Below the pieces are notes generated by a model. The model did no database searches and had not been told where the DNA came from. It saw only the letters and a program-made list of their open reading frames with translations. Made by a program: the position numbers and the translations under genes. Below are positions 7,696 to 15,790 of a stretch of 25,918 nucleotides of DNA, one piece after another. This DNA comes from UTPRO1 sp031400185 (GTDB lineage Bacteria; Desulfobacterota; Binatia; UTPRO1), in contig JANNPN010000276.1 in assembly GCA_031400185.1 (NCBI GenBank), positions 1 to 25,918 on the forward strand. Direction: 5' to 3'. Numbering within the stretch: position 1 is the first letter of the stretch; each line of letters begins with the position of its first letter.

Positions 7696-9453
7696 TCAGA
7701 ACTGATACGTGAGCCGCAGCGCCGTCTCCGAGCGTCCGCGGTTCGTGCCGAGGAGCCACGGATCGAACACGCCCTTCTGCACGTCGGGCTGACCAGGGAT
7801 GAAGTAGCGCTGGCTCAGGTTGATGATGAAGTTCGGCGTCATCACCCAGTCGACGTTCCAGAACGGGTACATGCTGTGCGAGTTCACCGGGTCGTAGATG
7901 AACCCGAGGAGCGGCACGACCGACCCACCGCGATAGAAGGTGAAGATCGCGAACGTGATCAACGACTCCCAGCTGCGGACGTCGTCGCGGAAGCTGCCGT
8001 TGCCGTTCGGGTCGTTGCACGGCGTGAACTTGTCGCTGCCGCAGAAGGGCCGCGAGCGCGCGCCGGCGGTCGGAAGATCGAGCGCGGTGGTGAGCGTGTC
8101 CTCGTTGTGCATGATGTGGTGCAGGAATATCTGGCCGGTGATGAAGAAGGTGGTCTTCTTGTTGAGGGACCGGATCCAGGTCGGACGGTCGAAGGCGATC
8201 ATGCCCTTCCACATGTCCTTGCGGGTGGTGCCGGGAAGGAGCGGCGCGAAGGTCGTCTCCTTGTCGCGGTCCAGCATGTAGATGCCGAAGTCGTAGACCG
8301 TTTCCATCCGAATGATCGCCTGCGTCCAGTTGCCCTCGAAGTAGTTGGCGGAGAGGCCGACCGTGTGGATGTACGGCGTGATGTACTCGACCGGCAGCGT
8401 CCCGCGGCCGACCAGAACCTGCGTGCGTACCTGACCATCCTCGTCCGGCGTGATGCCGCGGACGGGGGAGAAAGGTGAACCGTCGTCGCCGGACCAGCGC
8501 TGATAGAAGTAGTGCAGGCCGATCTGGAGGCCGTTCGGAAACACGCCCGACAAGCGCGCGCCGAACTGACTGTTGTCGACCGGGTTGCGGTCGTAGTCGC
8601 CCTGCTTGAACAGCGCGGTGCCCTTCATCAATCGGTTGACGCGGAACGGCGCAAAGAACGCGCCGTCCTCCCGATTGAAGAGAGGATTCTGGATGCGGAG
8701 ACCCCAGGGTCGCGGCAGATAGCCGACTTTCACCGGCCGCCAATCGCCCGGGTTCCAGAAGGCCTCGAAGAAGGTGTTGGAGATGGTGCCGCCGATGTTC
8801 CCGATGTCCCAGAGGCCCTTCAGCATCCAGAGCGGGATGCGGAGATCGTCCCAGCCGAAGGAGGGCGGCGGGATTTCCATGATGTAGTGCCACGAGGTGT
8901 CGAGCGGGTTGGCGCGGTCGAGCATGCGGAAGTCGTCGGCCTCGCCCCAGATGATCTGCTGCTTGCCGAGGCGGAAGCTGACCGGGATGTCGGCCATCTT
9001 GAGGTCGACGTACAATTCACGCAGCTGGTTCTCGAATTTGAGCGCGTCACGGGCGCCGTGCGAGAGGTCGTCCAAGTCGCGGACGGCGGCACGCCCCGGT
9101 TTCCTGCCGCGGAAGTCGCGCTCCCGGTTCGTCGGCTCGTAGTCGTAGATGCTGTCGTAGACGCCGCGATACAGCAGGAAGAACTTGGAGCTCTCGATGA
9201 AGGGAACGTCGATGCGGCTCAACCATTTGCCGCGCTCGGCCCATGCCCAATCGATGCGCGCGCGCATCGTGTTGCGCTGCTGGACGAAGTGGTACTCGTC
9301 GATGTCCGGGTGACGGACGATGTTTTGCGACTGGAGGTTGCCCGAGAGCTCGAGCGGACCGTACTTCATGGTCGCCGATGCCGGCGACGTGCTGAGGATG
9401 ACCAGGGCTGCCGCAGCGACGGCGAGGCGCCAAGTCTGACCAATTCCCGTCAT
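7696..9453 (-). CDS. DUF1302-type outer-membrane beta-barrel protein
   Basis: 585 residues. Sec signal peptide MTGIGQTWRLAVAAAALVILS...SPASA, then a long protein rich in alternating hydrophobic/aromatic strands that ends in Phe (LRLTYQF), the outer-membrane barrel insertion signal. The family mark is FRLGKQQIIWGEADDFRMLD at about 182-201, followed by NPLDTSW, which is characteristic of DUF1302. Members are often found beside DUF1329 proteins and are thought to be porins or transport components; no DUF1329 gene is in this window. ATG 9453 has a strong Shine-Dalgarno sequence (TAAGGAGG). It lies 88 bases after cysteine-rich lipoprotein A with no terminator between, so the two may be one operon that ends at the terminator at 7622-7660. 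Confidence 0.86.
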   Translation of the reverse strand: MTGIGQTWRLAVAAAALVILSTSPASATMKYGPLELSGNLQSQNIVRHPDIDEYHFVQQRNTMRARIDWAWAERGKWLSRIDVPFIESSKFFLLYRGVYDSIYDYEPTNRERDFRGRKPGRAAVRDLDDLSHGARDALKFENQLRELYVDLKMADIPVSFRLGKQQIIWGEADDFRMLDRANPLDTSWHYIMEIPPPSFGWDDLRIPLWMLKGLWDIGNIGGTISNTFFEAFWNPGDWRPVKVGYLPRPWGLRIQNPLFNREDGAFFAPFRVNRLMKGTALFKQGDYDRNPVDNSQFGARLSGVFPNGLQIGLHYFYQRWSGDDGSPFSPVRGITPDEDGQVRTQVLVGRGTLPVEYITPYIHTVGLSANYFEGNWTQAIIRMETVYDFGIYMLDRDKETTFAPLLPGTTRKDMWKGMIAFDRPTWIRSLNKKTTFFITGQIFLHHIMHNEDTLTTALDLPTAGARSRPFCGSDKFTPCNDPNGNGSFRDDVRSWESLITFAIFTFYRGGSVVPLLGFIYDPVNSHSMYPFWNVDWVMTPNFIINLSQRYFIPGQPDVQKGVFDPWLLGTNRGRSETALRLTYQF

Positions 9454-9541
9454 GACCGCCTCCTTACAGGGCTCGGACCTCGAGCGTGCCTAGTGGTTTT
9501 CGAACTGACCTGAAGTCGGAGGTGGGACTTACGTCGCCGCG

Positions 9542-10801
9542 CTAGTTGCGCGGTGTGCGAACCTGCCGAGCCGGGATCGAGACCGCGCCTGGACCAGGCA
9601 GACCCGCCGTGGTGTTGATGGCGGCAGCGCGAGTCGCCGGGATGCAGAAGAAGGAGACGAGCTCGCCTTGCTCCGTACCGCAGGTGCCCGTACGGCTGAT
9701 CGTGGTGCCGAAGCAGGGCCGCGGCTGATCGACGCAGTTGCCGGCGCCGGTGAAGATGTCCTCACAGTCCTCCGTGCCGGTGCCGGAGCGGCATTGCCGG
9801 AACGTCTGACCGTCGCAGATGCCGTCGATCGGGCCTTCCGCGCAGACCCCGCTCTCGGGGCAGGTGCCGACGCCCGTCGACGAGAGACACGCGTTCGGCT
9901 GTACCTGGCTCGGGCAGTAGCAGCTGCCCGGCGGGAAGGCGCCGGAGAGGCAGTTCACGTTGGCGTTGATCGTGATCGTCTGCGTGCTGAGCGGGTTCAG
10001 GTCGATGTTGAGCTCGCCGACGCTGCTGCCGGTGGGGAGACAATCGTTCGACGTCTTGCCGAAATCCTGACCGGCAGAGTCGAAGAGGTCGCTGATGCCG
10101 CCGACGTCGCAGGCCGCGTCGGGCGTGGTGCCGCCGAGGCAGGTGCCGCCCTTCTGGCCGTCGTTCGGGGTCGGGTCGCCTACGCACGGCGGACACGGGT
10201 GATCCGCATCCTGCACGAGGAAGACCTGGGAGGTCAGCTTGGCGCTGCCTTCCGAGCACCCGGAGTCGCAGTTGTAGGTACCGGTCACGGCTTCACGGAA
10301 GGTATTGATGACGCAGGTCGAGACGCCGCCGGCAGAGAGCGGAAGCGGCGAGCCGAACTTCGTACCCACCAGATTCGTGCCGTCGACGGTGCAGTCGTCA
10401 CCCGAGCAGTTGAGCTGCGTCGTGACCGTGTTCTCGCGCGTCGCGACCGAGTTGTGCGCGATGCCCGTCCAACCAGTGTCGAGGTCGGAGCCGGCGAGCG
10501 AGGTGATGGTCACGTTGAGCGCGGCGCCTTCGCCGTTGCAGTCCTCGTCGCCACCGGTCGAGGTCGGAGTCGGGTTCGGCCCGGTCGCCGTCGGCGTGAC
10601 GCCGTCCACGGGCGTCTGCGTCGCGGGCGCGACGGTTGCGGTTCGCACGGGCGTCGGGGTCAGCTCCGGGCCCGGCGTCGCCGTGCGCACGGGAGGAGAA
10701 GGTTCGTTGTCGTTGTCCTCGTTGTCATTGTCTTCACCACAACCCGCGATGGCCAAAGCTGCGACCATGGCGAGCGCGAGAAATCTCGTCCGATTCTTCA
10801 T
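9542..10801 (-). CDS. cysteine-rich lipoprotein A (DTGWTG family)
   Basis: 419 residues from ATG 10801, which has AAGGAGGAG upstream. Signal peptide with lipobox LAIAGC (lipid Cys21), then an acidic run (GEDNDNEDNDNE), then a Pro/Thr linker at 34-80 rich in TPTP and TATP. The core (about 88-419) has about 24 cysteines. It carries the family blocks DLDTGWTGIAH (107-117), FGSPLPLSAGGVSTCV, HPCPPCVGDPTPNDG, CAEGPIDGIC, TFRQC, QPRPCF, and the C-terminal INTTAGLPGPGAVSIP. Position +2 after the lipid Cys is Gly, so outer-membrane localisation is likely. There are no CxxCH heme sites. Paralogous to the proteins encoded at 17969, 19352 and 21163. I know no function for this family; the DUF1302 barrel gene follows directly. 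Confidence 0.85.
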   Translation of the reverse strand: MKNRTRFLALAMVAALAIAGCGEDNDNEDNDNEPSPPVRTATPGPELTPTPVRTATVAPATQTPVDGVTPTATGPNPTPTSTGGDEDCNGEGAALNVTITSLAGSDLDTGWTGIAHNSVATRENTVTTQLNCSGDDCTVDGTNLVGTKFGSPLPLSAGGVSTCVINTFREAVTGTYNCDSGCSEGSAKLTSQVFLVQDADHPCPPCVGDPTPNDGQKGGTCLGGTTPDAACDVGGISDLFDSAGQDFGKTSNDCLPTGSSVGELNIDLNPLSTQTITINANVNCLSGAFPPGSCYCPSQVQPNACLSSTGVGTCPESGVCAEGPIDGICDGQTFRQCRSGTGTEDCEDIFTGAGNCVDQPRPCFGTTISRTGTCGTEQGELVSFFCIPATRAAAINTTAGLPGPGAVSIPARQVRTPRN

Positions 10802-10848
10802 ATTTCTCCTCCTTGAGCGGGGGTTGACCAATCCGTTGGCGTCGCGGC

Positions 10849-10878
10849 TCGATAGCAAAGGGGCGATTTTGCTGTCAA
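10849..10878 (-). promoter_or_regulatory. candidate sigma70-type promoter of cysteine-rich lipoprotein A
   Basis: A perfect TTGACA (10878-10873) and TATCGA (10854-10849) are spaced by 18 bases on the minus strand. They would give a leader of about 40 bases containing the AAGGAGGAG ribosome binding site. The remainder of the 215-base divergent gap (to 11016) shows no gene. Confidence 0.5.
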
Positions 10879-11016
10879 GGAACGGCACTGACACAGCTCG
10901 CAGTATGGCCCTCGGAAGTCGTCGGAGGCAACGTGCGGGGGTACGAACTATTCCGTAACGAAACGCAGACGCCTTTCTTTCAATTCCAATAGGGCTGTGC
11001 TTTAGAGTCGCCCGGC

Positions 11017-14000
11017 ATGCGATTCACGCGATGGTTCGGCGCGGCGGCGCTCGTGGTGCTCGGGCTCGCTGGTACAGCCGACGTTGCCCGAGCGCAGCTG
11101 ATCAAGAACGGCGACTTCTCCCAGGGCTCGGGCGGCACCCCGAGCGAGTGGCGCATCGACCGTTGGGACACCAACGCCGGCACCACGGAATTCCTCTGGA
11201 AGGGGCCGGCGGACGGCCAGCCGGGTCAGGCGGGCATCCGGAACAGTAAGCCCAACGACGCGCGCTACGTGCAGGATCTGCACGTCAAGGAAGAAACTTG
11301 GTACCGGATCGCCGGCAAAATCCGCACCGACAACATCGGCCAGGCCTCGATCGGGGCGTACCTCTCCCTGATGGAGGGGTTCCAGAACTCGCAGGATATC
11401 AAGGGCTCGGAGAAGGACTGGCAGCCGGTCGAGCTGTACGTGAAGACCGAGAAGTGGCAGGACCGGATCCAGCTGGCCCTTCGCGTCGGTGGGTACAGCA
11501 GCCTCAACACCGGTGAGGCCTGGTTCTCCGAGATCACCGTCGAGCCCGTCTCGGGGCCCCCGCCGAACGCCAAGAACGTGTATCAGCCCGCGTCCGGCGG
11601 CGGCGGCTTCGCACCGCTCAGCCTGTGGGCGCTGATCCTCCTCCTGGGGCTCCTGACGGCGGCGCTGTGGTACTACCTGAGGCCTCCCCCCGGCGGCGGC
11701 GACCGCGGAACGCCGAGCGAGAAGCTCGGGCTCTTTTTGCTCCTCTTCGGGCTGCTCGGGATCAAGATGGTGGCCGCGCCGCACTTCGGGTACCAGACCG
11801 ATCTCGGCACCTACACGGCCTGGGCGCTTCGACTCGCCGACCGCGGCCCGGCCGACTTCTACGCGCCGAACTACTTCTGCGACTACCCGCCCGGCTATCT
11901 CTACATCCTCTGGCTCCTCGGCAGCATCTACGACGGGATGAAGATCGACACGTCCGGCGCCCTTTCGAAGCTGATCATCAAGATGCCGGGGCTGATCGCG
12001 GATTTCGTGTCGACGGGCCTCCTCTACTTCCTGCTGCGCCCGCGGGTCGGGAAGCGCGTCACGTGGCTGGTGGTCCTCGCCTACGCGCTGAACCCGGCGG
12101 TCATCTTCAACTCGGCGATCTGGGGCCAGACCGACTCGCTCTTCACCCTCGAGCTCTTCCTCGGCGCCTTGTTGCTCTTCGAGGGACAAGTCGCGTTCGG
12201 GTGGGCCGTGCTGATGGTCGCCGCGATCACCAAGCCGCAGGCGCTGATCTTCCTGCCGCTCTTCGCGTCGTGGCCGGGCAACTGGGACCGGCCGGAGCGT
12301 CCCATCATCGCCGCCGCGACCGGGCTCGCCGTCGCCACCCTCCTCACGCTTCCCTTCGTCGAGCCGCTCGGCCTCTTCGAGCACTACAACAAGGGCGCCG
12401 CGTACTACGCCGAGACGTCGGTGAACGCGTTCAACCTGATGGCGATCCTCGGCGGCTTCCGCCAGTCCGACAGCGCGATGCTCGGGCCTCTGAGCTACAA
12501 GGTCTGGGCGACGGTCTTCGTCGTCCTCTTCTTCTGCTACCTCGCCTTCCTGATTTATCGGCGGCGCGACGCCGAGATGTACATGTACCTGATGTTTCTG
12601 CTGCCGCTCGGCTTCTTCATGCTCTCGACGCGCATGCACGAGCGGTATCTCTTTCCGTGCCTGCTGTTCCTGACCCCGCTCTTGCCGCGGCGCCCGCACC
12701 TCTGGGCGGTCTTCGGGATCCTGACGGTCACGTACTACGCGAACCTCTGGTACATCCTGCGCGCGCTGAACGCCGAGGTCTTCCTCGCGCCCTACGAGCC
12801 GTTCGGCATTGCGGTGTCGATCGTGAACGTCGCCCTCTTCATCGGGGCGATGGCGGAAGGCTACCGGATGACCCGGCTCGCGCCAGAGCCGCTGCCGCTT
12901 CCTTGCGACGAGCCCGTCGGCAGTTTCGTCGAGGTCGACGACGAGTCCGAGGCGGCGCCGATGTCGGCCGTCACGGCGCGCGCGGCCGCGGTCACGAAGC
13001 CGGTTGCCGCCAGGACCGCGGTCGCGAAGCCCGCGGTCGCGAAGGGTGCGGTCGCGAAGACGGCCGCGAAAGCCGGCGACAAGAAGCCGCCGACGGTCGA
13101 CAAGCCGCGCGGCTGGGTGTCGCTCCCGCAATGGGAGCTCGACGCCGGGGATCTCCGCTACCGGGTCACGCGGCGCGACCTGGCGCTTGCCCTCCTGCTG
13201 GTCGTGGTCGCGGCCGGCCTCCGCTTCTGGAAGCTCGAGCAGCCGAACGAGCTCGTCTTCGACGAGGTCTACTTCGTCGAGCAGGGCAAGAACTATCTTC
13301 GCGGCAAGGATTTCATGGACCCGCATCCGCCGTTCGCGAAGCTCGCGATCGGCGCGAGTGTCGCGATTTTCGGCGGCGAGGCGAGCGGCTACCGCATCTT
13401 CAACGCGGCCTGTGGGACTCTGCTGGTGGGCGTGGCCTACCTCACCGGGAGGAAGCTCCTCGGCGACGGGATCGCTGCGTTCGTCACCGCGGCCGCGGTT
13501 GCGTTCGACGGCCTCTTCATCGTCGACTCACGCATCGCGGTCATCGACATCTGGTACGTCACGTTCGGCGCGATCTCGTATCTGCTGTTGTTCCAATACC
13601 TGAGAACGCCGCCGCTCCAGCGCCGCCCCGGCATTCTCGTCTTTCTCGGAATCGCGCTCGGGCTGAACCTCGCGAGCAAGCTCTTCATCCCGGCGTTCAC
13701 GTGGATGACGGTGGTGTTCTTCCTCGCCGTGATCTCCGTGCACGCCGAGCGGCTGCACCGGAGCGCTCGGCCGACCGCACGCGGGCTCGCGCCGGCGGCG
13801 CTCGTCACGTGCGCGGCTGCTGCGATGTACCTCGCCGTTTTCCTGCCGCACTACTGGCTCGGGTGGTGGCACAGCCTCTGGGACATCCCGAAGTACTTCA
13901 AGGACGTCGTCGGCTACGAGGCGGCCGTCGCCGACGCGACGCATCCGTACTCGTCCAAGTGGTACACCTGGCCGTTCCTGCTGCGGCCGGTCTGGTATCA

Positions 14001-14592
14001 CTTCAAGGACATGCCGAACGATCCGTCCCACGTCGTCGGGGTCTGGGGCGGCGGCAACCCGCTGCTCTGGTGGGGCGGCTTCGCCGCGATCGTCGTGGCG
14101 TTCGCGCGCGGCGTCCGCGAGCGGCACTTCGCGAGCGTGTTCCTCTGCACCGCGTTCATCCTGCACTACATCGTCTGGTCGTGGATCGGCCGGACGCTCT
14201 TCCAGTACCACTACCTGCCGTCGCTCTACGCGAGTCTGCTGGCACTCGGGATGACGCTCAGTATGCTCTGGCGCACGCCTGCCGACGACGGTTTCTGGGT
14301 CGGCGCGGGCGTGGCGCTGCTGGTGCCGCTCCTTCCGACCCTCATAGGGCCGTTCCCGCGGGTCGGGATCCTCTTGTGGGCCGCGATCGCCGGGGTGTAC
14401 GGGGCGGCCGTCGTGTATCGGCGGCTGCCGGCGTTCCAGTGGCCGGCGGGACGGGTCGTCGTGGTCGCGTACGGCGTCGTCGGCATCGCGCTATTGATCT
14501 ACTTCTATCCGCTCTGGTCCGGCATGCCGATTCCTCGCGACACCTACTCGGCACGGATGTGGTTCCAGAACGGTCCTGCGCGTTGGATTTGA
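11017..14592 (+). CDS. double GT-C membrane glycosyltransferase: CBM-like domain + GT-C domain + PMT (GT39) domain
   Basis: 1191 residues, about twice the size of a bacterial PMT. Residues 1-26 are a signal peptide (ADVARA/QLIKNG). Residues 27-178 form an exported beta-sandwich that looks like CBM4_9/galactose-binding domains (NGDFSQGSGGTPSEWRIDRW). Residues 200-620 form a first polytopic GT-C module: catalytic-type Asp in YQTDLGTYTAWA (D262), DYPPGYLY at 289, IWGQTDSLF, ITKPQAL, and TRMHERYLFP near 538. Residues 640-700 are a cytoplasmic-type Ala/Lys/Val linker. Residues 718-1191 form a second GT-C module of protein O-mannosyltransferase type: acidic pair D749-E750 in ELVFDEVYFVEQGKNYL, DPHPPFAKLAIG, THPYSSKWYTWPF near 975, and FQYHYLPSLYAS. 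PMTs transfer mannose from polyprenyl-phosphate-mannose to Ser/Thr at the outer face of the inner membrane. The substrate of the first module is unknown. Confidence 0.85.
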   Translation: MRFTRWFGAAALVVLGLAGTADVARAQLIKNGDFSQGSGGTPSEWRIDRWDTNAGTTEFLWKGPADGQPGQAGIRNSKPNDARYVQDLHVKEETWYRIAGKIRTDNIGQASIGAYLSLMEGFQNSQDIKGSEKDWQPVELYVKTEKWQDRIQLALRVGGYSSLNTGEAWFSEITVEPVSGPPPNAKNVYQPASGGGGFAPLSLWALILLLGLLTAALWYYLRPPPGGGDRGTPSEKLGLFLLLFGLLGIKMVAAPHFGYQTDLGTYTAWALRLADRGPADFYAPNYFCDYPPGYLYILWLLGSIYDGMKIDTSGALSKLIIKMPGLIADFVSTGLLYFLLRPRVGKRVTWLVVLAYALNPAVIFNSAIWGQTDSLFTLELFLGALLLFEGQVAFGWAVLMVAAITKPQALIFLPLFASWPGNWDRPERPIIAAATGLAVATLLTLPFVEPLGLFEHYNKGAAYYAETSVNAFNLMAILGGFRQSDSAMLGPLSYKVWATVFVVLFFCYLAFLIYRRRDAEMYMYLMFLLPLGFFMLSTRMHERYLFPCLLFLTPLLPRRPHLWAVFGILTVTYYANLWYILRALNAEVFLAPYEPFGIAVSIVNVALFIGAMAEGYRMTRLAPEPLPLPCDEPVGSFVEVDDESEAAPMSAVTARAAAVTKPVAARTAVAKPAVAKGAVAKTAAKAGDKKPPTVDKPRGWVSLPQWELDAGDLRYRVTRRDLALALLLVVVAAGLRFWKLEQPNELVFDEVYFVEQGKNYLRGKDFMDPHPPFAKLAIGASVAIFGGEASGYRIFNAACGTLLVGVAYLTGRKLLGDGIAAFVTAAAVAFDGLFIVDSRIAVIDIWYVTFGAISYLLLFQYLRTPPLQRRPGILVFLGIALGLNLASKLFIPAFTWMTVVFFLAVISVHAERLHRSARPTARGLAPAALVTCAAAAMYLAVFLPHYWLGWWHSLWDIPKYFKDVVGYEAAVADATHPYSSKWYTWPFLLRPVWYHFKDMPNDPSHVVGVWGGGNPLLWWGGFAAIVVAFARGVRERHFASVFLCTAFILHYIVWSWIGRTLFQYHYLPSLYASLLALGMTLSMLWRTPADDGFWVGAGVALLVPLLPTLIGPFPRVGILLWAAIAGVYGAAVVYRRLPAFQWPAGRVVVVAYGVVGIALLIYFYPLWSGMPIPRDTYSARMWFQNGPARWI
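13018..13059 (+). repeat. 15-bp tandem repeat encoding the linker between the two GT-C modules
   Basis: The 12-mer GCGGTCGCGAAG occurs three times at a 15-base period (13018, 13033, 13048), encoding AVAK-P/G/T units; degenerate copies lie just before and after. It lies in the Ala/Lys/Val linker (about residues 651-690) that joins the first GT-C module to the PMT module. Confidence 0.85.
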
Positions 14593-14605
14593 GGCGACGG
14601 GCGGC

Positions 14606-15790
14606 GTGACCGCAAGGCGCCGACGGTTGGCTGCGCTGGCCATCTTCCTGGCCGTCACGGCGCTCTACTACGCGTACAATCCGCGGGTGCCGGATGCGTA
14701 CAAGCATCACGTGTACGTCGCCGACGCGTGGCTGCACGGGCGGCTCTGGGTGCAGGGCTATCCGCCGCACTACCACGACTGGATCACCGTGAACGGCGAG
14801 GTGCATTCGCCGTTCGCGCCGACGCCGGCCATGCTGCTCGTGCCGTTCGTCTGGTGGTGGGGGACGGCGCTGAACCAGAACTTCTTCAGCATGATGGTCG
14901 CGGGCTTGAACGCGGCCCTCTGTTGGATCTTGCTGATGCGTGCGGACGTCGGGCCGAAGCGGGCGGCGCTCGGGACGATGATATTCGCCTTCGGCACCGT
15001 GAACTGGTTCGCTGCCGGCATCGGCACGACGTGGTTCTTGTCGCACCTCTGCGTCGAGCTGTTTCTCCTGCTCGCGTTGATCGAAATCTTCGGGAAGGGG
15101 CGATCGCCGCTCGTCGGCGCGCTGTTCGGGTTCGCGATGTTGTCGCGCGCGAACGTCGTCACGGCGGCGCCCGGGGTGTTCTTGCTGCTGGTGCACCGAC
15201 ACGCCGTTCGGCAGACCTTCTTCCGTTTCTTCGACGGCCGCGCGATCGTCCGTGGACTGCTTTTCGGGCTCGGCCTCGCGCTCCCCGTCGGCATCGAGCT
15301 CTGGATGAACTACGTCCGTTTCGGCAACGCCTTCGACACCGGCTACGGCAAAGCCTCCGAGATTTACATGGCCGGCAAGAAGTACGGCTGGTACGACTGG
15401 CACTACATTCCGCAGCACGCCCACATCGCGATTTTCCGCGGCTGGGACTACATCGAGGAGTTCCCCTTCCTGAAGCCGTCGCCGGAGGGGCTGTCGATTC
15501 TGCTCACGAGCCCGGTGCTGCTCTACGCGTTCGCGGCGTCGCGCCGCGACGCGACCGTGCGCATCCTCTGGCTCGCGACGGGGCTCACGGCGGCCGCCCT
15601 GATCCCGTACTTCTACCAAGGCTGGGTGCAGTTCGGGTACCGCTACCTGCTCGATGCCCTGCCGTACGTGATCATTCTGGTCGCGATGGGCATGCGCGAC
15701 CGCGGATGGGCGCCGCTCTGCTTCCTCGTCCAGGCGTCGGTGCTACTGAACGCGCTCGGCGTGTACTGGGGGAAGAAGCTGGGTTGGTAG
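14606..15790 (+). CDS. polytopic GT-C-like membrane protein (putative glycosyltransferase)
   Basis: 394 residues from GTG 14606, 13 bases after the stop of the double GT-C gene, so surely in the same operon. It has about eight to ten membrane segments starting with LAALAIFLAVTALYYAY. The first large loop contains VPDAYKHHVYVADAWLHGRL and later HDWITVNGEVHSPFAPTPAML, resembling the acidic first loop and P-A-L blocks of GT-C enzymes. FYQGWVQFGYRYLLDALPYVI near the C-terminus is typical of such proteins (a conserved aromatic-Gly-Arg-Tyr segment). No family can be named with certainty; it may be a lipid-linked-sugar transferase working with its upstream neighbour. Its last 48 bases overlap the convergent GT2-methyltransferase gene. 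Confidence 0.75.
   Translation: MTARRRRLAALAIFLAVTALYYAYNPRVPDAYKHHVYVADAWLHGRLWVQGYPPHYHDWITVNGEVHSPFAPTPAMLLVPFVWWWGTALNQNFFSMMVAGLNAALCWILLMRADVGPKRAALGTMIFAFGTVNWFAAGIGTTWFLSHLCVELFLLLALIEIFGKGRSPLVGALFGFAMLSRANVVTAAPGVFLLLVHRHAVRQTFFRFFDGRAIVRGLLFGLGLALPVGIELWMNYVRFGNAFDTGYGKASEIYMAGKKYGWYDWHYIPQHAHIAIFRGWDYIEEFPFLKPSPEGLSILLTSPVLLYAFAASRRDATVRILWLATGLTAAALIPYFYQGWVQFGYRYLLDALPYVIILVAMGMRDRGWAPLCFLVQASVLLNALGVYWGKKLGW

Noticed and set aside
11002..13326. Open frame of 774 codons on the minus strand, opposite the double GT-C gene
   Set aside because: It is Arg/Glu/Asp-rich with no domain and mirrors a well supported membrane protein; long antisense frames are expected at this GC content.
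11625..14609. Open frame of 994 codons on the plus strand in another phase of the GT-C gene
   Set aside because: Arg/Ala/Pro-rich composition without hydrophobic pattern, whereas the overlapping frame encodes clear PMT motifs.
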